This document shows, piece after piece, positions 47,278 to 57,385 of a DNA stretch of 64,000 nucleotides. Position 1 is the first letter of the stretch. Each line of letters begins with the position of its first letter. Origin of the DNA: Vibrio galatheae (lineage in GTDB: Bacteria > Pseudomonadota > Gammaproteobacteria > Enterobacterales > Vibrionaceae); NCBI RefSeq assembly GCF_000967545.1, contig NZ_JXXV01000005.1, positions 1 to 64,000 on the forward strand. Direction: 5' to 3'. A model generated the notes under the pieces. That model had not been told where the DNA came from. It did no database searches and was given only the letters and a program-made list of their open reading frames with translations. The position numbers and the translations under genes are program-made.

Positions 47278-48162
47278 TTGTGCAAACCACTTTTGAATGA
47301 ATTCTATAAATGCCGCCAGTTTGGTGCTGCTGCGCAGTTGCGGTGGATAGATCAAATAGATATGACTTCGGGCAATAAAGTACTCGGGCAACAATTGCAC
47401 CAATTCTCCACTCTCTAATGCTGGTTGCACTAAGTAACTTGGCATCTTGATAATTCCTCGCCCTTTCTTAGCTGCGTTCAAGAGCAAGAGATTATCATTA
47501 ATCAACATATCCCCATCGGTCTCAACATCGATGGTTTTGCTGCTACTAACAAACTGCCAACGGCGCAGGTTTGGGTCTGACAAGCAATTGTGATCGAGTA
47601 GTTCGTCTGGGTGACTGGGTTGACCGAACTTAGCAATATAGTCGGGAGAGGCACAACAAATATGCTGGTAGGGAATGAGCTTCTTGGCGACCATATTGTC
47701 TGGTGGATTATTCGTGGCGCGAATAGCCAGATCAAAGTGACTCTTAGTCAGATCTTCACGCTGGTATCCGACATCTAGGTCAAATTCTATTTCGGGATAC
47801 TGCTTTTGAAATTGATAGCAAACATCAATTAAAAAGCGGTGGCTAAAGATAGTTGGTGCGGTAATTCGTAGCAAACCGCTGACGTCACTCTTGGTATGGT
47901 CAAGATCTTTTTCCAGTTCAACGATCGAAGCATTAATAAATTGCATCTTGGTGAGAATTTTTTCGCCGGCCGCAGTAAGGCGAACATTGCGGGTTGAGCG
48001 AATGAGTAAACTGGTCTCGAGCTCTTGTTCTAACTGGTTAATTTGCGAGGATAGATAGCTACGGGAAATGCCGAGGTTGTCTGCGGCTTTCGAGAAACTA
48101 AGTTGCTTAGCTACTTCACTAAACAGCGCATAGCGCTCAAAGCGTTTGTGCATTTTTTGCAT
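47275..48162 (-). CDS. LysR-family regulator
   Basis: The 295-residue product has an N-terminal HTH (RYALFSEVAKQLSFSKAADNLG, then SRSYLSSQINQLEQEL) and the effector domain of the CrgA/AphB-like group (RITAPTIFSHRFLIDVCYQF). It is divergent from the aldo-keto reductase gene, its likely target, with a 203-bp shared promoter region. Confidence 0.85.
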   Translation of the reverse strand: MQKMHKRFERYALFSEVAKQLSFSKAADNLGISRSYLSSQINQLEQELETSLLIRSTRNVRLTAAGEKILTKMQFINASIVELEKDLDHTKSDVSGLLRITAPTIFSHRFLIDVCYQFQKQYPEIEFDLDVGYQREDLTKSHFDLAIRATNNPPDNMVAKKLIPYQHICCASPDYIAKFGQPSHPDELLDHNCLSDPNLRRWQFVSSSKTIDVETDGDMLINDNLLLLNAAKKGRGIIKMPSYLVQPALESGELVQLLPEYFIARSHIYLIYPPQLRSSTKLAAFIEFIQKWFAQ

Positions 48163-48365
48163 ATCTGCTTAACCTTAATTGATGCTTGATTGGGATTATA
48201 TCGTTCTATATAAAAAATTAAACTTCCCTCATTGTGTGATATAGCGAATTATCTTTTTTCGCCAGCTAGTTTAATCCTTGTGTTTTATACCAGTATACTG
48301 ACTGGACAGCAGAATTAACTTGCCGCGCAGAAAAGACGGTGAGAACTATTTATCAGGGGATAAAA

Positions 48366-49247
48366 ATGACCAAAACGCATCCAGTGTTTTCACCAATGAT
48401 TCAAGGTTATTGGCGTATGGCAGAGTGGGGTATGAACACTCAGCAGCAGCTTAGTTTCCTTAAACAGCACTTAGAATTAGGCATCACCACAGTCGATCAT
48501 GCACCAGTATACGGGCCAGATTCTGCATGTGAACGTATGTTTGGTGAAGTGCTGGCATTAGACAGCAGTCTGCGCGACCAAATTGAAATTGTGTCTAAGT
48601 GCGGTATCTACCGCGGTGAACACCCACAGGTCAACCACTATAACAGCAGCAAGGCAGCGATTATTGATTCTGTCGAGCAATCTTTGTCGCGCCTTAAAAC
48701 AGACCATCTTGATGTATTGTTATTGCATCGCCCAGATCTATTGATGGATGCCGACGAAGCTGCAGAAGCGTTCGCGCAACTGAAAGCGTCCGGAAAAGTG
48801 AAACATTTTGGTGTGTCTAACTTTACTCCGTCTCAGTTTGATTTGCTTCAATCACGAGTAGAGCAACCACTGATTACCAATCAAGTGGAGATTAACCCGG
48901 TTAATCTACAAGTGACCGAAGATGGAACTTTAGATCAGTTGCATCAGCAGCGTGTGCAGCCAATGGCTTGGTCTTGTTTGGCTGGTGGACGCATCTTTAG
49001 CGATGACAGTGAGCAAATGTGTCGTCTACGTCATACCTTAGCTGAGGTGGCGAACGAAGTTGGTGCTAACTCTATCGACCAGGTGATCTTTGCTTGGGTG
49101 ATGAAAATTCCAGCTAAACCAGTACCCATTATTGGTAGCGGTAATATTGAACGCGTGAAAACCGCCGTTGGCGCTTTAGATATTACGCTTACTCAAGAGC
49201 AGTGGTATAGAGTCTGGGTAGCATCGAAAGGTCATGGTGTAGCCTAA
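48366..49247 (+). CDS. ydhF: Aldo/keto reductase, YdhF-like
   Basis: This is an NADPH-dependent TIM-barrel oxidoreductase of unknown physiological substrate. The ATG at 48366 fits the family; an in-frame start 27 nt upstream lacks support. It has 293 residues with GYWRMAEWGM, TTVDHAPVYG, SKCGIY, LLLHRPDLLMDADE, GVSNFTP and PIIGSGNIERVKTAV, all close to E. coli YdhF. It lies opposite a LysR gene. Confidence 0.88.
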   Translation: MTKTHPVFSPMIQGYWRMAEWGMNTQQQLSFLKQHLELGITTVDHAPVYGPDSACERMFGEVLALDSSLRDQIEIVSKCGIYRGEHPQVNHYNSSKAAIIDSVEQSLSRLKTDHLDVLLLHRPDLLMDADEAAEAFAQLKASGKVKHFGVSNFTPSQFDLLQSRVEQPLITNQVEINPVNLQVTEDGTLDQLHQQRVQPMAWSCLAGGRIFSDDSEQMCRLRHTLAEVANEVGANSIDQVIFAWVMKIPAKPVPIIGSGNIERVKTAVGALDITLTQEQWYRVWVASKGHGVA

Positions 49248-49271
49248 GCTCCACAGATCTTATCATTTATA

Positions 49272-49301
49272 TAAAAAGGGCGTTGCTAATCGCAACGCCC
49301 T
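49272..49301 (-). terminator. Terminator between ydhF and the cyclotransferase-like gene
   Basis: The 10-bp stem AGGGCGTTGC/GCAACGCCCT with a 5-nt loop has its T-run (TTTTTAT) on the minus strand, but it is placed just after ydhF, so it may work in both directions. Confidence 0.8.
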
Positions 49302-49441
49302 GACTTTATGCCACACTCTTTGCCACAGATTAACTGGCTTCAAAGTGTAACTTTGAGCCCCAAAACACAAGTTCCATGAACTCAACAGCTAAATCTAATT
49401 ATGAAAGATAGGGTTACGGCGAGGGGGAGGATTTTATCGCA

Positions 49442-50002
49442 CTAGGTTCTTGCTTGAGCGACTAGAGCATCAATAGCAGGGTGGTGTTCTGGTTTTACCC
49501 CAGCTAAATTGCCGTATTTAGGTTTTTGTCGATCATTTTCTAATGGGAAGTGCCAACCAATGGTGTGTTCAATAAACTGGCGGGCGAACTGCTCGGAAAT
49601 CTCTAAACAGCCAACTAACACCGTATCGACATATGTCTGCATTATCGGGCTTAGCGAGCAGGGTGGTTGAGGGCTGTCTTTGATATAGAGCCATACGTGA
49701 TCGCTATTCGTTAGTACTAGCTCTGCTTCCAATTTGTCCTGCGCAATTTCCACCCTATGGTAACCTCGTTCGCGAACATCAAATTCTACTAATCCCGCCT
49801 CACTTACTTCAAGTAGTACGCCATTAACTTGTCCCTCTCCTTTATCGACGACAAGTGGGGAGAGTATATAGCTATCATCAACTTTGCCCCAGAAGCGTCT
49901 AAAACCATGTGCCGTGGCAGGCATTGCAGTTGAAGTTTGACCAGTTAGTTGTCTAGAGGCTGAGTTCATAAGACTACCGTAACCAAAGATATAATTTGCC
50001 AT
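49442..50002 (-). CDS. Gamma-glutamylcyclotransferase-like protein
   Basis: This 186-residue protein has the GGCT-fold opening YIFGYGSLMNSASRQLTG (YGSL substrate loop) and a central VNGVLLEVSEAGLVEFDVRE containing the likely catalytic glutamate. Members release 5-oxoproline from gamma-glutamyl compounds; ChaC-type enzymes act on glutathione. This one is not close enough to name. It stands alone. Confidence 0.75.
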   Translation of the reverse strand: MANYIFGYGSLMNSASRQLTGQTSTAMPATAHGFRRFWGKVDDSYILSPLVVDKGEGQVNGVLLEVSEAGLVEFDVRERGYHRVEIAQDKLEAELVLTNSDHVWLYIKDSPQPPCSLSPIMQTYVDTVLVGCLEISEQFARQFIEHTIGWHFPLENDRQKPKYGNLAGVKPEHHPAIDALVAQART

Positions 50003-50234
50003 GCCACACTCCTTGTCGATTGGATTCTGTTTAAATTAACGAGTTTTTCATAGAAATGGAAGTGATGTAAATTGCACCTTTTGTGTCATTTTGACTCCTT
50101 GTGAATGTGTCGTTATGACTCTTTTATTTGTGAGGGCCTCACTAAATAGCATGAACTTACAAAGATTACCGCTAGCGGAATAGTTCTTGCTCTAGTCGCT
50201 CTGTTAGCGATTGAAATTTGTTTAGGAGTTTTCA

Positions 50235-51419
50235 GTGCTCAATATTACCGATAAAAAAATTGAAGAGGCGATCCCTGCTGTTTTGCGTTTGGGGTTCAGG
50301 CCTTTTTTTCTACTCGGTTCCATTTATGCGGTTGTTGCGATTGCGCTATGGGTTTGGATGTTTCACTCCGGTCAACCTGCGCAGCTTAACGTTCCTGCCC
50401 TTTGGTGGCATGTGCATGAAATGGTGTTTGGCTTTGCTATGGCGATAGTGGCGGGATTTGTTCTTACCGCAGTGCAAAATTGGACTGGCATTAATGGCAC
50501 CAAGCATCACCGCTTAGCATTGCTGGTTATGTTGTGGCTCGCGCCTCGGCTATTGTTATGGACACCAACGCCGTTGTGGTTAGTTTCATCGATTGAGGCC
50601 TTATTTCTTACTTTGGTTGCCTTTGAGGTCGGTTCACGGGTTGTCAAAGCAAAAGGGTGGCGTAACTTATTTTTTGTGCCCCTATTTGCGTTGGCTGTGG
50701 TGGCCAATTTTGCCAGCTATGCGACAGTCAAAGGGATGCCACCCTTCCCATCGGCGGCGGTATGGCAGGCTATGCTCTGGTGGTTTACGTTATTGCTATC
50801 CGTGATGGGCAGCCGCGTTATTCCGTTTTTTAGCGCTCGGCGCTTTAATTTCGACAAGCCACAACCTATGGTCTGGTTAGATTGGCTGGCAAATTTACCC
50901 CTGGTAGGTTTGTTTATTGTAAGCTTCTTCCCGATGACGTTTTCACAACTCGGTCAACCATTGATGGTTATCTCGGGCTTAGCGCATCTGGTCAGAGTGG
51001 TGAGATGGCAGCCTTGGCGAACTTTAACTGAGCCGCTGGTTTGGTCACTGCATGCGACGTATCTTTGTATTCCGTTGAGTCTATTGCTACGTGGATTCAT
51101 CGACAATCCATTTGCCAACCACAATATGCTGCATTTATTTGCAATTGGTGCGATTGGCGGGGTTATTTTAGCCATGATTGCGCGGGTCACTATGGGCCAT
51201 ACTGGTCGTGCTATCTATCAAGGGCCGAATATGAGCCTTGCTTTTGGGGCGATTATTCTTGCTGCCGTTACGCGCAGTCTTGGGGGGGCTTTCTTCCCTC
51301 AATTTATGATTGAAGCTGTCAATATCAGTGCAGCGTTATGGGTTCTTGCTTTCGCTATGTATGTTGGGCTGTTTGGCAAAATGTTACTGACACCGCGCGT
51401 TGATGGGCATCCGGGGTAA
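50235..51419 (+). CDS. nnrS: NnrS-family membrane protein
   Basis: This 394-residue haem- and copper-containing membrane protein family is linked to nitric oxide tolerance. It has 12 predicted helices, with PAVLRLGFRPFFLLGSIYA, WWHVHEMVFGFAMAIVAGF and HLFAIGAIGGVILAMIARV carrying conserved histidines. The start is GTG 50235, six nt after AGGAG. No nor or nir genes are nearby. A GC-rich palindrome CCGCTAGCGG lies at 50169-50178 upstream. Confidence 0.9.
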   Translation: MLNITDKKIEEAIPAVLRLGFRPFFLLGSIYAVVAIALWVWMFHSGQPAQLNVPALWWHVHEMVFGFAMAIVAGFVLTAVQNWTGINGTKHHRLALLVMLWLAPRLLLWTPTPLWLVSSIEALFLTLVAFEVGSRVVKAKGWRNLFFVPLFALAVVANFASYATVKGMPPFPSAAVWQAMLWWFTLLLSVMGSRVIPFFSARRFNFDKPQPMVWLDWLANLPLVGLFIVSFFPMTFSQLGQPLMVISGLAHLVRVVRWQPWRTLTEPLVWSLHATYLCIPLSLLLRGFIDNPFANHNMLHLFAIGAIGGVILAMIARVTMGHTGRAIYQGPNMSLAFGAIILAAVTRSLGGAFFPQFMIEAVNISAALWVLAFAMYVGLFGKMLLTPRVDGHPG

Positions 51420-51425
51420 AATAGA

Positions 51426-51450
51426 AAAGGCTTGGTACGACCAAGCCTTT
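51426..51450. terminator. Bidirectional terminator nnrS/glpD
   Basis: The 11-bp stem AAAGGCTTGGT/ACCAAGCCTTT with a 3-nt loop lies between two converging genes. Confidence 0.85.
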
Positions 51451-51472
51451 AAGCTATGTAGAGCAATGAGAC

Positions 51473-53026
51473 TTAGCCGACCTCAGAAAGCGTGACAACC
51501 GTGGTCGGCTTTTGACTCTTTAGATAATCGCTTAGCGCCTGCTTTTCTTGTTCATTGAGGTAGAGTCCTAGCTTGGTGCGCCGCCATAAAATATCTTCTT
51601 CGCTGACCGCCATTTCATGTTCAATCAGGTAGTCAATCTCACGTTGATAAACCCCTTGTGCTGAATCTGAAAACTTGGTGCCTAAGTCCGTGTTCTGTTC
51701 TACGCCTTCAAGCAACTTCCATGTGTAGGTTCCAAATTGCGTTACGTATCTGAGCAATAAAGTTTGTGGTAGCCAAGGGTAGGCGTTGTGAATCGTTGCC
51801 GCTAGCTGCTCACGTGAGCAACTAAAGTTACCTCCTGGGAGTGCGTGAGTCGCTGTCCATGCGGAGCCCATATGTGACAAATACGGTTTGAGCTTCTCCA
51901 ATGCGGCTTCACTCAATTTACGGTATGTGGTGAGCTTGCCTCCAAATACTGACAGCAGCGGAGCTTGGTCATAGTCAGCTTCGAGCTCTAGTGTGTAGTC
52001 ACGTGTAATGGCTTGCGGGGAGTCTGACTCATCATCACACAATGGCCGCACACCACTGTATGTCCAAACCACATCTTCAGCTGTCAGTTGCTGAACAAAG
52101 TGTTGGTTGACGATATCGATCAGGTAGTCAACTTCTTCATCACTAATCGCAACTTTACGCGGATCGCCTTTATATTCGACATCCGTGGTGCCAATGATCG
52201 AAAACTGGTCCAAGTAAGGGATCATAAATACGATACGATGATCTTTGTTTTGTAGAATATAGGCTTGCGGTTCATCATGAATCCGTGGAACAACAATATG
52301 TGATCCTTTGATCAGACGGATGTTACGTGGCGATGTTTGTTCTAAGCCATCATCAAAGAACTGTTTCACCCAAGGCCCCGCTGCGTTAACCAGCGCCTTA
52401 GCTTGACGAGTAAAAGTTTGTCCGCTGATCTGATCATGGATGGTGACCTGCCACAGATCGCCTTCTCTGCGTGCACTTTCTACGCGACAGTAATTGCGGA
52501 TTTCAGCCTTGTTCTCTTGTGCCGCCAATACATTGAGTAAAACCAATCGCGCGTCATCGACCCAGCAATCCGAGTATTCAAAGCCTTTTATCATTTCTGG
52601 TTTAAGTAGGCCTGACTTTGACAAATCAATACTTTCGCTTGCGGGTAAGGTGGTGCGTTTTCCTAAGTGGTCATAGAGGAATAGACCGCAACGTATCATC
52701 CAAGCTGGGCGCAAGAAAGGTCTATGTGGCAACCGAAAACGCATTGGTTTCGCCACGTGAGGCGCTTTTTTGAGTAAAACTTCTCGCTCAGCGAGCGCTT
52801 CTGAAACTAAACGAAACTCGTAATGCTCAAGGTAACGCAATCCACCATGAATTAATTTCGAACTGGCTGAAGAGGTGGCAGAAGCGAAGTCGGACGCTTC
52901 ATACAAACCAACAGCGAGTCCTCGCCCTGCCGCATCAGCAGCAATACCTGCGCCATTGATACCACCACCAATAACGATTAAATCTAAAACTTGGTGCGAA
53001 TTTTCCGCATTCGTATTGTTACTCAT
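51473..53026 (-). CDS. glpD: Aerobic glycerol-3-phosphate dehydrogenase
   Basis: This membrane-associated FAD enzyme oxidises glycerol-3-phosphate to DHAP and feeds quinones. It has 517 residues: FAD motif DLIVIGGGINGAGIAADAAG near 12, ASSKLIHGGLRYLEHYEF, the substrate region TTDVEYKGDP and the C-terminal GlpD domain with WRRTKLGL. It is preceded by TTCGTTTGTG repeats, probably GlpR operators. Confidence 0.97.
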   Translation of the reverse strand: MSNNTNAENSHQVLDLIVIGGGINGAGIAADAAGRGLAVGLYEASDFASATSSASSKLIHGGLRYLEHYEFRLVSEALAEREVLLKKAPHVAKPMRFRLPHRPFLRPAWMIRCGLFLYDHLGKRTTLPASESIDLSKSGLLKPEMIKGFEYSDCWVDDARLVLLNVLAAQENKAEIRNYCRVESARREGDLWQVTIHDQISGQTFTRQAKALVNAAGPWVKQFFDDGLEQTSPRNIRLIKGSHIVVPRIHDEPQAYILQNKDHRIVFMIPYLDQFSIIGTTDVEYKGDPRKVAISDEEVDYLIDIVNQHFVQQLTAEDVVWTYSGVRPLCDDESDSPQAITRDYTLELEADYDQAPLLSVFGGKLTTYRKLSEAALEKLKPYLSHMGSAWTATHALPGGNFSCSREQLAATIHNAYPWLPQTLLLRYVTQFGTYTWKLLEGVEQNTDLGTKFSDSAQGVYQREIDYLIEHEMAVSEEDILWRRTKLGLYLNEQEKQALSDYLKSQKPTTVVTLSEVG

Positions 53027-53085
53027 GAAATGACCTTACGTTGAGCGAACGAGCATTTTTGAACTTAAATGAATCCTAGCTTAGC

Positions 53086-53139
53086 TTTCGTTTGTGGTCA
53101 CTAAATATTTTCGTTTGTGCTCGTTTGTGTGATTTGTGC
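53086..53139 (-). promoter_or_regulatory. Repeated TTCGTTTGTG elements upstream of glpD (candidate GlpR operators)
   Basis: TTTCGTTTGTG occurs at 53086-53096 and 53109-53119, TCGTTTGTG at 53121-53129 and ATTTGTG at 53132-53138: direct repeats spaced 23 and about 11 bp. TTCG is the core of GlpR sites, so repression of glpD by GlpR is inferred. Confidence 0.6.
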
Positions 53140-53141
53140 AC

Positions 53142-53171
53142 AAAAAAACCTTTATCGAACGATAAAGGTTT
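53142..53171 (-). terminator. Terminator of glpR
   Basis: On the minus strand the 11-bp stem AAACCTTTATC/GATAAAGGTTT, loop GTTC, is followed by T-rich sequence. It lies 33 nt after glpR and just before the glpD operator repeats. Confidence 0.85.
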
Positions 53172-53203
53172 CAATAAGGTTAAATTGCAATGAATAAATG
53201 GTG

Positions 53204-53977
53204 TTATTCTTCTTTGCTGACAACCTGAAGCGGAATGGCGTGCTCGTTAAGGATTGATAGTATCTCTTTTGGCGGTTGCTGATTGGTAAACAGCATATTG
53301 AGTTGTGAAATGTTGCCTAGTTTAACCATGGCATTACGGCCAAACTTAGTGTGGTCAACGGCCAAAAAGACACTGCGACTGTTCTCGATTATTGCCTGTT
53401 TGACTCTTACTTCGTGATAGTCAAAGTCGAGTAGTGAGCCGTCAAAGTCGATACCGCTGATGCCAAGAATACCAAAATCCAGTCGAAACTGTTTGACGAA
53501 GTCGAGTGTCGCTTCACCAACGATACCACCATCACGGTTGCGGACTTCGCCCCCCGCTAGAATGACTTTGAACTCTGGGTTAGCGAGCAAAATAGTCGCG
53601 ACATTGATGTTGTTAGTGACAACGCGCAACTGCTTATGATTTTTGTTTAGTGCCCGAGCAATTGCTTCTGGGGTGGTACCTATGTCGATGAAGAGTGTCG
53701 CGCCATCGGGAATGTGCTTAACCACCTCATCCGCAATGACGTCTTTCTCATTGTAGTTCATGCTTTTACGAGTGGTGTATGAGGTGTTTTCCGAACTCAA
53801 TGGAATGGTCGCGCCACCGTGGTAGCGGCGGATTTTATTTTCGTCTGCCAGTTCATTCAGATCGCGCCTGATGGTTTGCGGACTGACATTGAACTTTTCC
53901 ACTAATTCGTCAGTACTGACATAACCTTGTTTTTGCACTAAGGCGATAATCTGTTGATGTCTTGGTATTTGTTTCAC
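53204..53977 (-). CDS. glpR: DeoR-family glycerol-3-phosphate regulon repressor GlpR
   Basis: GlpR represses glp genes until glycerol-3-phosphate binds. The GTG at 53977 behind GGGAG begins KQIPRHQQIIALVQKQGYVS and gives 257 residues (E. coli 252); a longer frame upstream is unlikely. The DeoR HTH (FNVSPQTIRRDLNELAD) and sugar-phosphate domain (FIDIGTTPEAIARAL) are present. It is between glpK and glpD on the same strand. TTCGAAAATAA at 54004-54014 may be a self-operator. Confidence 0.93.
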   Translation of the reverse strand: MKQIPRHQQIIALVQKQGYVSTDELVEKFNVSPQTIRRDLNELADENKIRRYHGGATIPLSSENTSYTTRKSMNYNEKDVIADEVVKHIPDGATLFIDIGTTPEAIARALNKNHKQLRVVTNNINVATILLANPEFKVILAGGEVRNRDGGIVGEATLDFVKQFRLDFGILGISGIDFDGSLLDFDYHEVRVKQAIIENSRSVFLAVDHTKFGRNAMVKLGNISQLNMLFTNQQPPKEILSILNEHAIPLQVVSKEE

Positions 53978-54086
53978 TCGTCGCTCCCTGTATTCGAGCT
54001 TAATTCGAAAATAATAACTCACGTTATTGTGCGCGAATTGTTTCGTTGTGAGAAGAGAAGCGTTGATGTAATCGGGTGTAAGGCGC

Positions 54087-54112
54087 AAAAAAGGGTGCTC
54101 GAACGCACCCTT
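54087..54112 (-). terminator. Terminator of glpK
   Basis: On the minus strand the stem AAGGGTGC/GCACCCTT with a 6-nt loop runs into T6, 28 nt after the glpK stop. It separates glpK from glpR. Confidence 0.88.
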
Positions 54113-54139
54113 GTTTCATCATAGTCGGCGCACAGCGGA

Positions 54140-55660
54140 CTAATCGTCTTCTTCGTTATGCATTTCTGCCCATACCTGAGCACACTTTACGGCACGCTTC
54201 CAGCCTTTGTAGCGCCGATTGCGCTTTTCTTCATCATGGTGAGGGACAAAGGTTCGATCAAGCTCAGCTTTGTTTTGTAGTTCATCAATGCTCTTCCAGT
54301 AACCGACGGCTAAGCCTGCCAGGTATGCCGCGCCTAATGCGGTCACCTCTGTCACTTTCGGGCGCAGTACTTCTGTATCAAGAACATCAGATTGGAACTG
54401 CATTAGGAAGTTATTGGCAACAGCGCCACCGTCAACGCGCAGATTGGCGAGTTTGATGCCCGAGTCTGCTTGCATCGCATCGAGAACATCTCTGGTTTGG
54501 TAGGCAATCCCTTCTAGGGTGGCACGAATAATATGGTTGGAACTGACTCCGCGTGTCAGACCCACAATCGTGCCACGCGCCCAAGCATCCCAATATGGGG
54601 CGCCAAGCCCAGTAAAGGCTGGGACAACATAAACGCCGTTCGAAGAGTCGACCTTAGTGGCAAAGTATTCAGAATCTTTGGCATCGGCTAACAACTTCAT
54701 TTCATCACGCAGCCACTGGATGGACGCTCCACCCATAAACACCGCTCCTTCTAATGCATAGCTGGGCTCGCCGTTCGGACCACATGCCAGTGTGGTGAGC
54801 AATCCATGCGTGGAGTTCACTTTTTCTTGTCCAGTATTCATTAGTAAGAAACAGCCAGTGCCATAGGTATTCTTCGCTTGACCCGCTTTGACACACATTT
54901 GACCATAGAGGGCAGCTTGCTGATCTCCTGCGATACCGGCAATAGGGATACGAGTTCCGCCTTTTCCGCCGATATTAGTTTGGCCGTATACCTCTGAAGA
55001 GCGTTTTACTTCCGGCATCATTGACGCGGGAATGCCCAGCTCATCAAGTAATTTCTGATCCCAGCAGAGCTGATTGATATTAAATAGCATGGTACGTGAG
55101 GCATTGGTGTAGTCGGTGACGTGAACGCGACCTTGGGTCATTTTCCATACCAGCCAAGTATCGACCGTGCCAAACAGTAGTTTTCCTGCTTTGGCATCTT
55201 CACGTGCGCCTTCAACGTTATCTAAAATCCATTTGACCTTAGTGCCAGAGAAATATGGATCGAGGACTAAGCCTGTGTTTTCTCTAACATATTCTTCTAA
55301 GCCACGCTGTTTAAGCTCTTCGCATATCTCGGCTGTGCGTCGACATTGCCAAACAATGGCGTTGTAAACCGGTTTGCCTGTTTCTTTGTTCCAAACAATG
55401 GTCGTTTCACGCTGATTGGTTATCCCGATTGCCGCAAGTTGATCACTGCTGATGCCAGATTTAGCCAACGTCTCGATTAAGGTCGAACTTTGGGTAGCCC
55501 AAATTTCTAGTGGATCATGTTCTACCCAGCCAGACTGAGGGTAGATTTGAGTGAATTCCCGCTGCGATATGCTGACAATATTCGCATCGTGATCCAAAAT
55601 CACCGCGCGTGAGCTCGTTGTTCCTTGGTCGAGGGCAACAATGTACTTTTGCTCAGTCAT
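54140..55660 (-). CDS. glpK: Glycerol kinase
   Basis: GlpK phosphorylates glycerol to glycerol-3-phosphate. This 506-residue FGGY kinase has [15 protein letters not shown] at the start, [29 protein letters not shown] and the C-terminal [16 protein letters not shown]. The facilitator gene glpF, its usual partner, is not beside it. The region upstream has a TTCG...CGAA element. Confidence 0.97.
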   Translation of the reverse strand: MTEQKYIVALDQGTTSSRAVILDHDANIVSISQREFTQIYPQSGWVEHDPLEIWATQSSTLIETLAKSGISSDQLAAIGITNQRETTIVWNKETGKPVYNAIVWQCRRTAEICEELKQRGLEEYVRENTGLVLDPYFSGTKVKWILDNVEGAREDAKAGKLLFGTVDTWLVWKMTQGRVHVTDYTNASRTMLFNINQLCWDQKLLDELGIPASMMPEVKRSSEVYGQTNIGGKGGTRIPIAGIAGDQQAALYGQMCVKAGQAKNTYGTGCFLLMNTGQEKVNSTHGLLTTLACGPNGEPSYALEGAVFMGGASIQWLRDEMKLLADAKDSEYFATKVDSSNGVYVVPAFTGLGAPYWDAWARGTIVGLTRGVSSNHIIRATLEGIAYQTRDVLDAMQADSGIKLANLRVDGGAVANNFLMQFQSDVLDTEVLRPKVTEVTALGAAYLAGLAVGYWKSIDELQNKAELDRTFVPHHDEEKRNRRYKGWKRAVKCAQVWAEMHNEEDD

Positions 55661-55983
55661 GGTTAGAGTCCTTTTATTTCATTATCACTATTTTAGCTAA
55701 TTTGCGCTGCTGAGGTTTGAAGTGAGAATCGATCTTACTTCATGGTCGGGAGTAAAAATGGGTTCGTTTCTCTGTCAATGAAGAGTAATTTTGCACATAT
55801 TGGTTAATTCGAAAATAAACGAACATAAAAAATGAGCGTTTAAGCATGTAAATGGAATGTAAATGAGTGACTTTAGTTATTGAAATGCGCTATTCCTTGC
55901 CGAATGGCACCAGAAAAAGGATAAAAAAATCCCCCAGCAGTTTCCTGTTGGGGGAGATCTATCAAACAAAACGGGTCGAGTGA
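55661..55983 (-). promoter_or_regulatory. glpK promoter region with GlpR-like element
   Basis: TTCG-AAAATAAA-CGAA (55808-55823) is an inverted repeat; the half TTCGAAAATAA recurs exactly upstream of glpR. This fits a GlpR operator. The rest of the 323-bp interval contains the dapD terminator at its far end and nothing else recognised. Confidence 0.55.
55923..55955 (-). terminator. Terminator of dapD
   Basis: On the minus strand an 11-bp GC-rich stem (TCCCCCAACAG/CTGCTGGGGGA, one G-T pair) is followed by T7. Confidence 0.9.
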
Positions 55984-57015
55984 TTAGTTGTTGCTGTGTA
56001 GCTCAGAGTTCAGCTCAACCGCTGACTTGTTAGCAAGGCATTCAATTTGGCCTGTCACTGAATTGCGACGGAACAGCAGATCAGAGACACCAGCAAGATC
56101 ACGTGCTTTCACGACTTCGACTTCTTGGCCTGAAGAGTCCAGCATGCGCACTTTCGAACCAGCTGTTACGTATAGGCCTGATTCAACCGTACAACGATCG
56201 CCTAGTGGGAAGCCAAGACCAGAGTTGGCACCCAGTAGAGAGTTCTCACCAATTGAAACCACCACGGTGCCGCCACCTGATAGTGTGCCCATGATAGAGG
56301 CTCCGCCACCGATATCTGAACCGTTGCCAACAACCACGCCTGCAGAAATACGGCCTTCAACCATGCTTACACCAGTTGTGCCAGCATTGAAGTTAATAAA
56401 GCCTTCGTGCATTACTGTTGTGCCTTCACCCACATGCGCGCCAAGACGAACGCGTGATGTATCAGCAATACGAATACCAGCAGGTACAACGTAATCAACC
56501 ATTTTAGGGAATTTGTCTACGCAATCGACAGACAGGTTACGGCCTGCTAAGCGTGCTTCAATTTGACGATCTGCCAGTTCAGGGAGATCGATAGGGCCTT
56601 CGTTTGTCCATGCGATGTTGTGCAGTAGACCGAAGATACCATCAAGTACAGTGCCATGTGGTTGAACAAGACGGTTAGAGATAAGTTGCAGTTTTAGGAA
56701 GCCTTCCGCAACCGACGCTGGTTTTTCGTCACTCGCTAGCACAATTAGCACAAGTGGCTGAGCTGATTCTGCCGCTTTGGCTGCAAATGATGCGTTAGCT
56801 GCATCACCATTTGATTCGAATGCTGCAGCGAGATCAGCGCTTTGCGCCGCTGAGATTTCGATAGCTTGGTTGCCTTGCTCGTAACCTGAAACTTTAGCTA
56901 CAGCATCAACCAGCGAGTTAGCTGGGTTAAGAACTGGGTTAGGGAAAAATGCTTCGATGATTTTCCCGTCGCGGTTTTTAGTCGCCGTACCAAAGGCTAG
57001 AGAAAAGTAAGCCAT
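55984..57015 (-). CDS. dapD: Tetrahydrodipicolinate N-succinyltransferase (long form)
   Basis: DapD makes N-succinyl-L-2-amino-6-oxopimelate in lysine and diaminopimelate synthesis. The 343-residue product is the long type found in Vibrio and Pseudomonas, not the 274-residue E. coli type. Hexapeptide repeats form a left-handed beta helix (VRLGAHVGEGTTVMHEGF, GVVVGNGSDIGGGASIMG, GENSLLGANSGLGFPLGD). It is monocistronic. Confidence 0.95.
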   Translation of the reverse strand: MAYFSLAFGTATKNRDGKIIEAFFPNPVLNPANSLVDAVAKVSGYEQGNQAIEISAAQSADLAAAFESNGDAANASFAAKAAESAQPLVLIVLASDEKPASVAEGFLKLQLISNRLVQPHGTVLDGIFGLLHNIAWTNEGPIDLPELADRQIEARLAGRNLSVDCVDKFPKMVDYVVPAGIRIADTSRVRLGAHVGEGTTVMHEGFINFNAGTTGVSMVEGRISAGVVVGNGSDIGGGASIMGTLSGGGTVVVSIGENSLLGANSGLGFPLGDRCTVESGLYVTAGSKVRMLDSSGQEVEVVKARDLAGVSDLLFRRNSVTGQIECLANKSAVELNSELHSNN

Positions 57016-57385
57016 GTTAAATCTCCATTTTGTATTCGTTTAAAGATATCCAGCATAGTTGACGTTCTCACGCCGACGAGTATGGATATCGAGCTTTGTT
57101 GCTCAGTCTCAAATCAAGTTAGATTCATCATAAAGAGTGCATCAAAGACTTTAAAGGGCATTACTGGATAAAGTCTGTAAGCCGATATTTTTTGTCTCTT
57201 TAGCGATATGTTGTCTTTTGGTCTATATTCGTTAAATTTGAATAGATATAAAAAGAGCCCGAAGCAAAACTTCGGGCTCTTGAGTAAGACTTTACTTATA
57301 ACTGATTGGCGCTGCGCTTTTCGCGCTTATTTGCTTATATTACCAACCGTTCACACCCGTGAGCCTGGGTGTGTGAAACAAGTAA
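57016..57385 (-). other. Interval between prx2 and dapD
   Basis: This 370-bp stretch has no gene. It contains the dapD promoter region (AT-rich, 57170-57250), the prx2 terminator (57250-57281) and a small hairpin CACACCC/GGGTGTG at 57352-57374. Confidence 0.5.
57250..57281 (-). terminator. Terminator downstream of prx2
   Basis: On the minus strand the 11-bp stem AAGAGCCCGAA/TTCGGGCTCTT with a 7-nt loop is followed by TTTTTATATC. It lies 105 nt past the prx2 stop. Confidence 0.8.
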
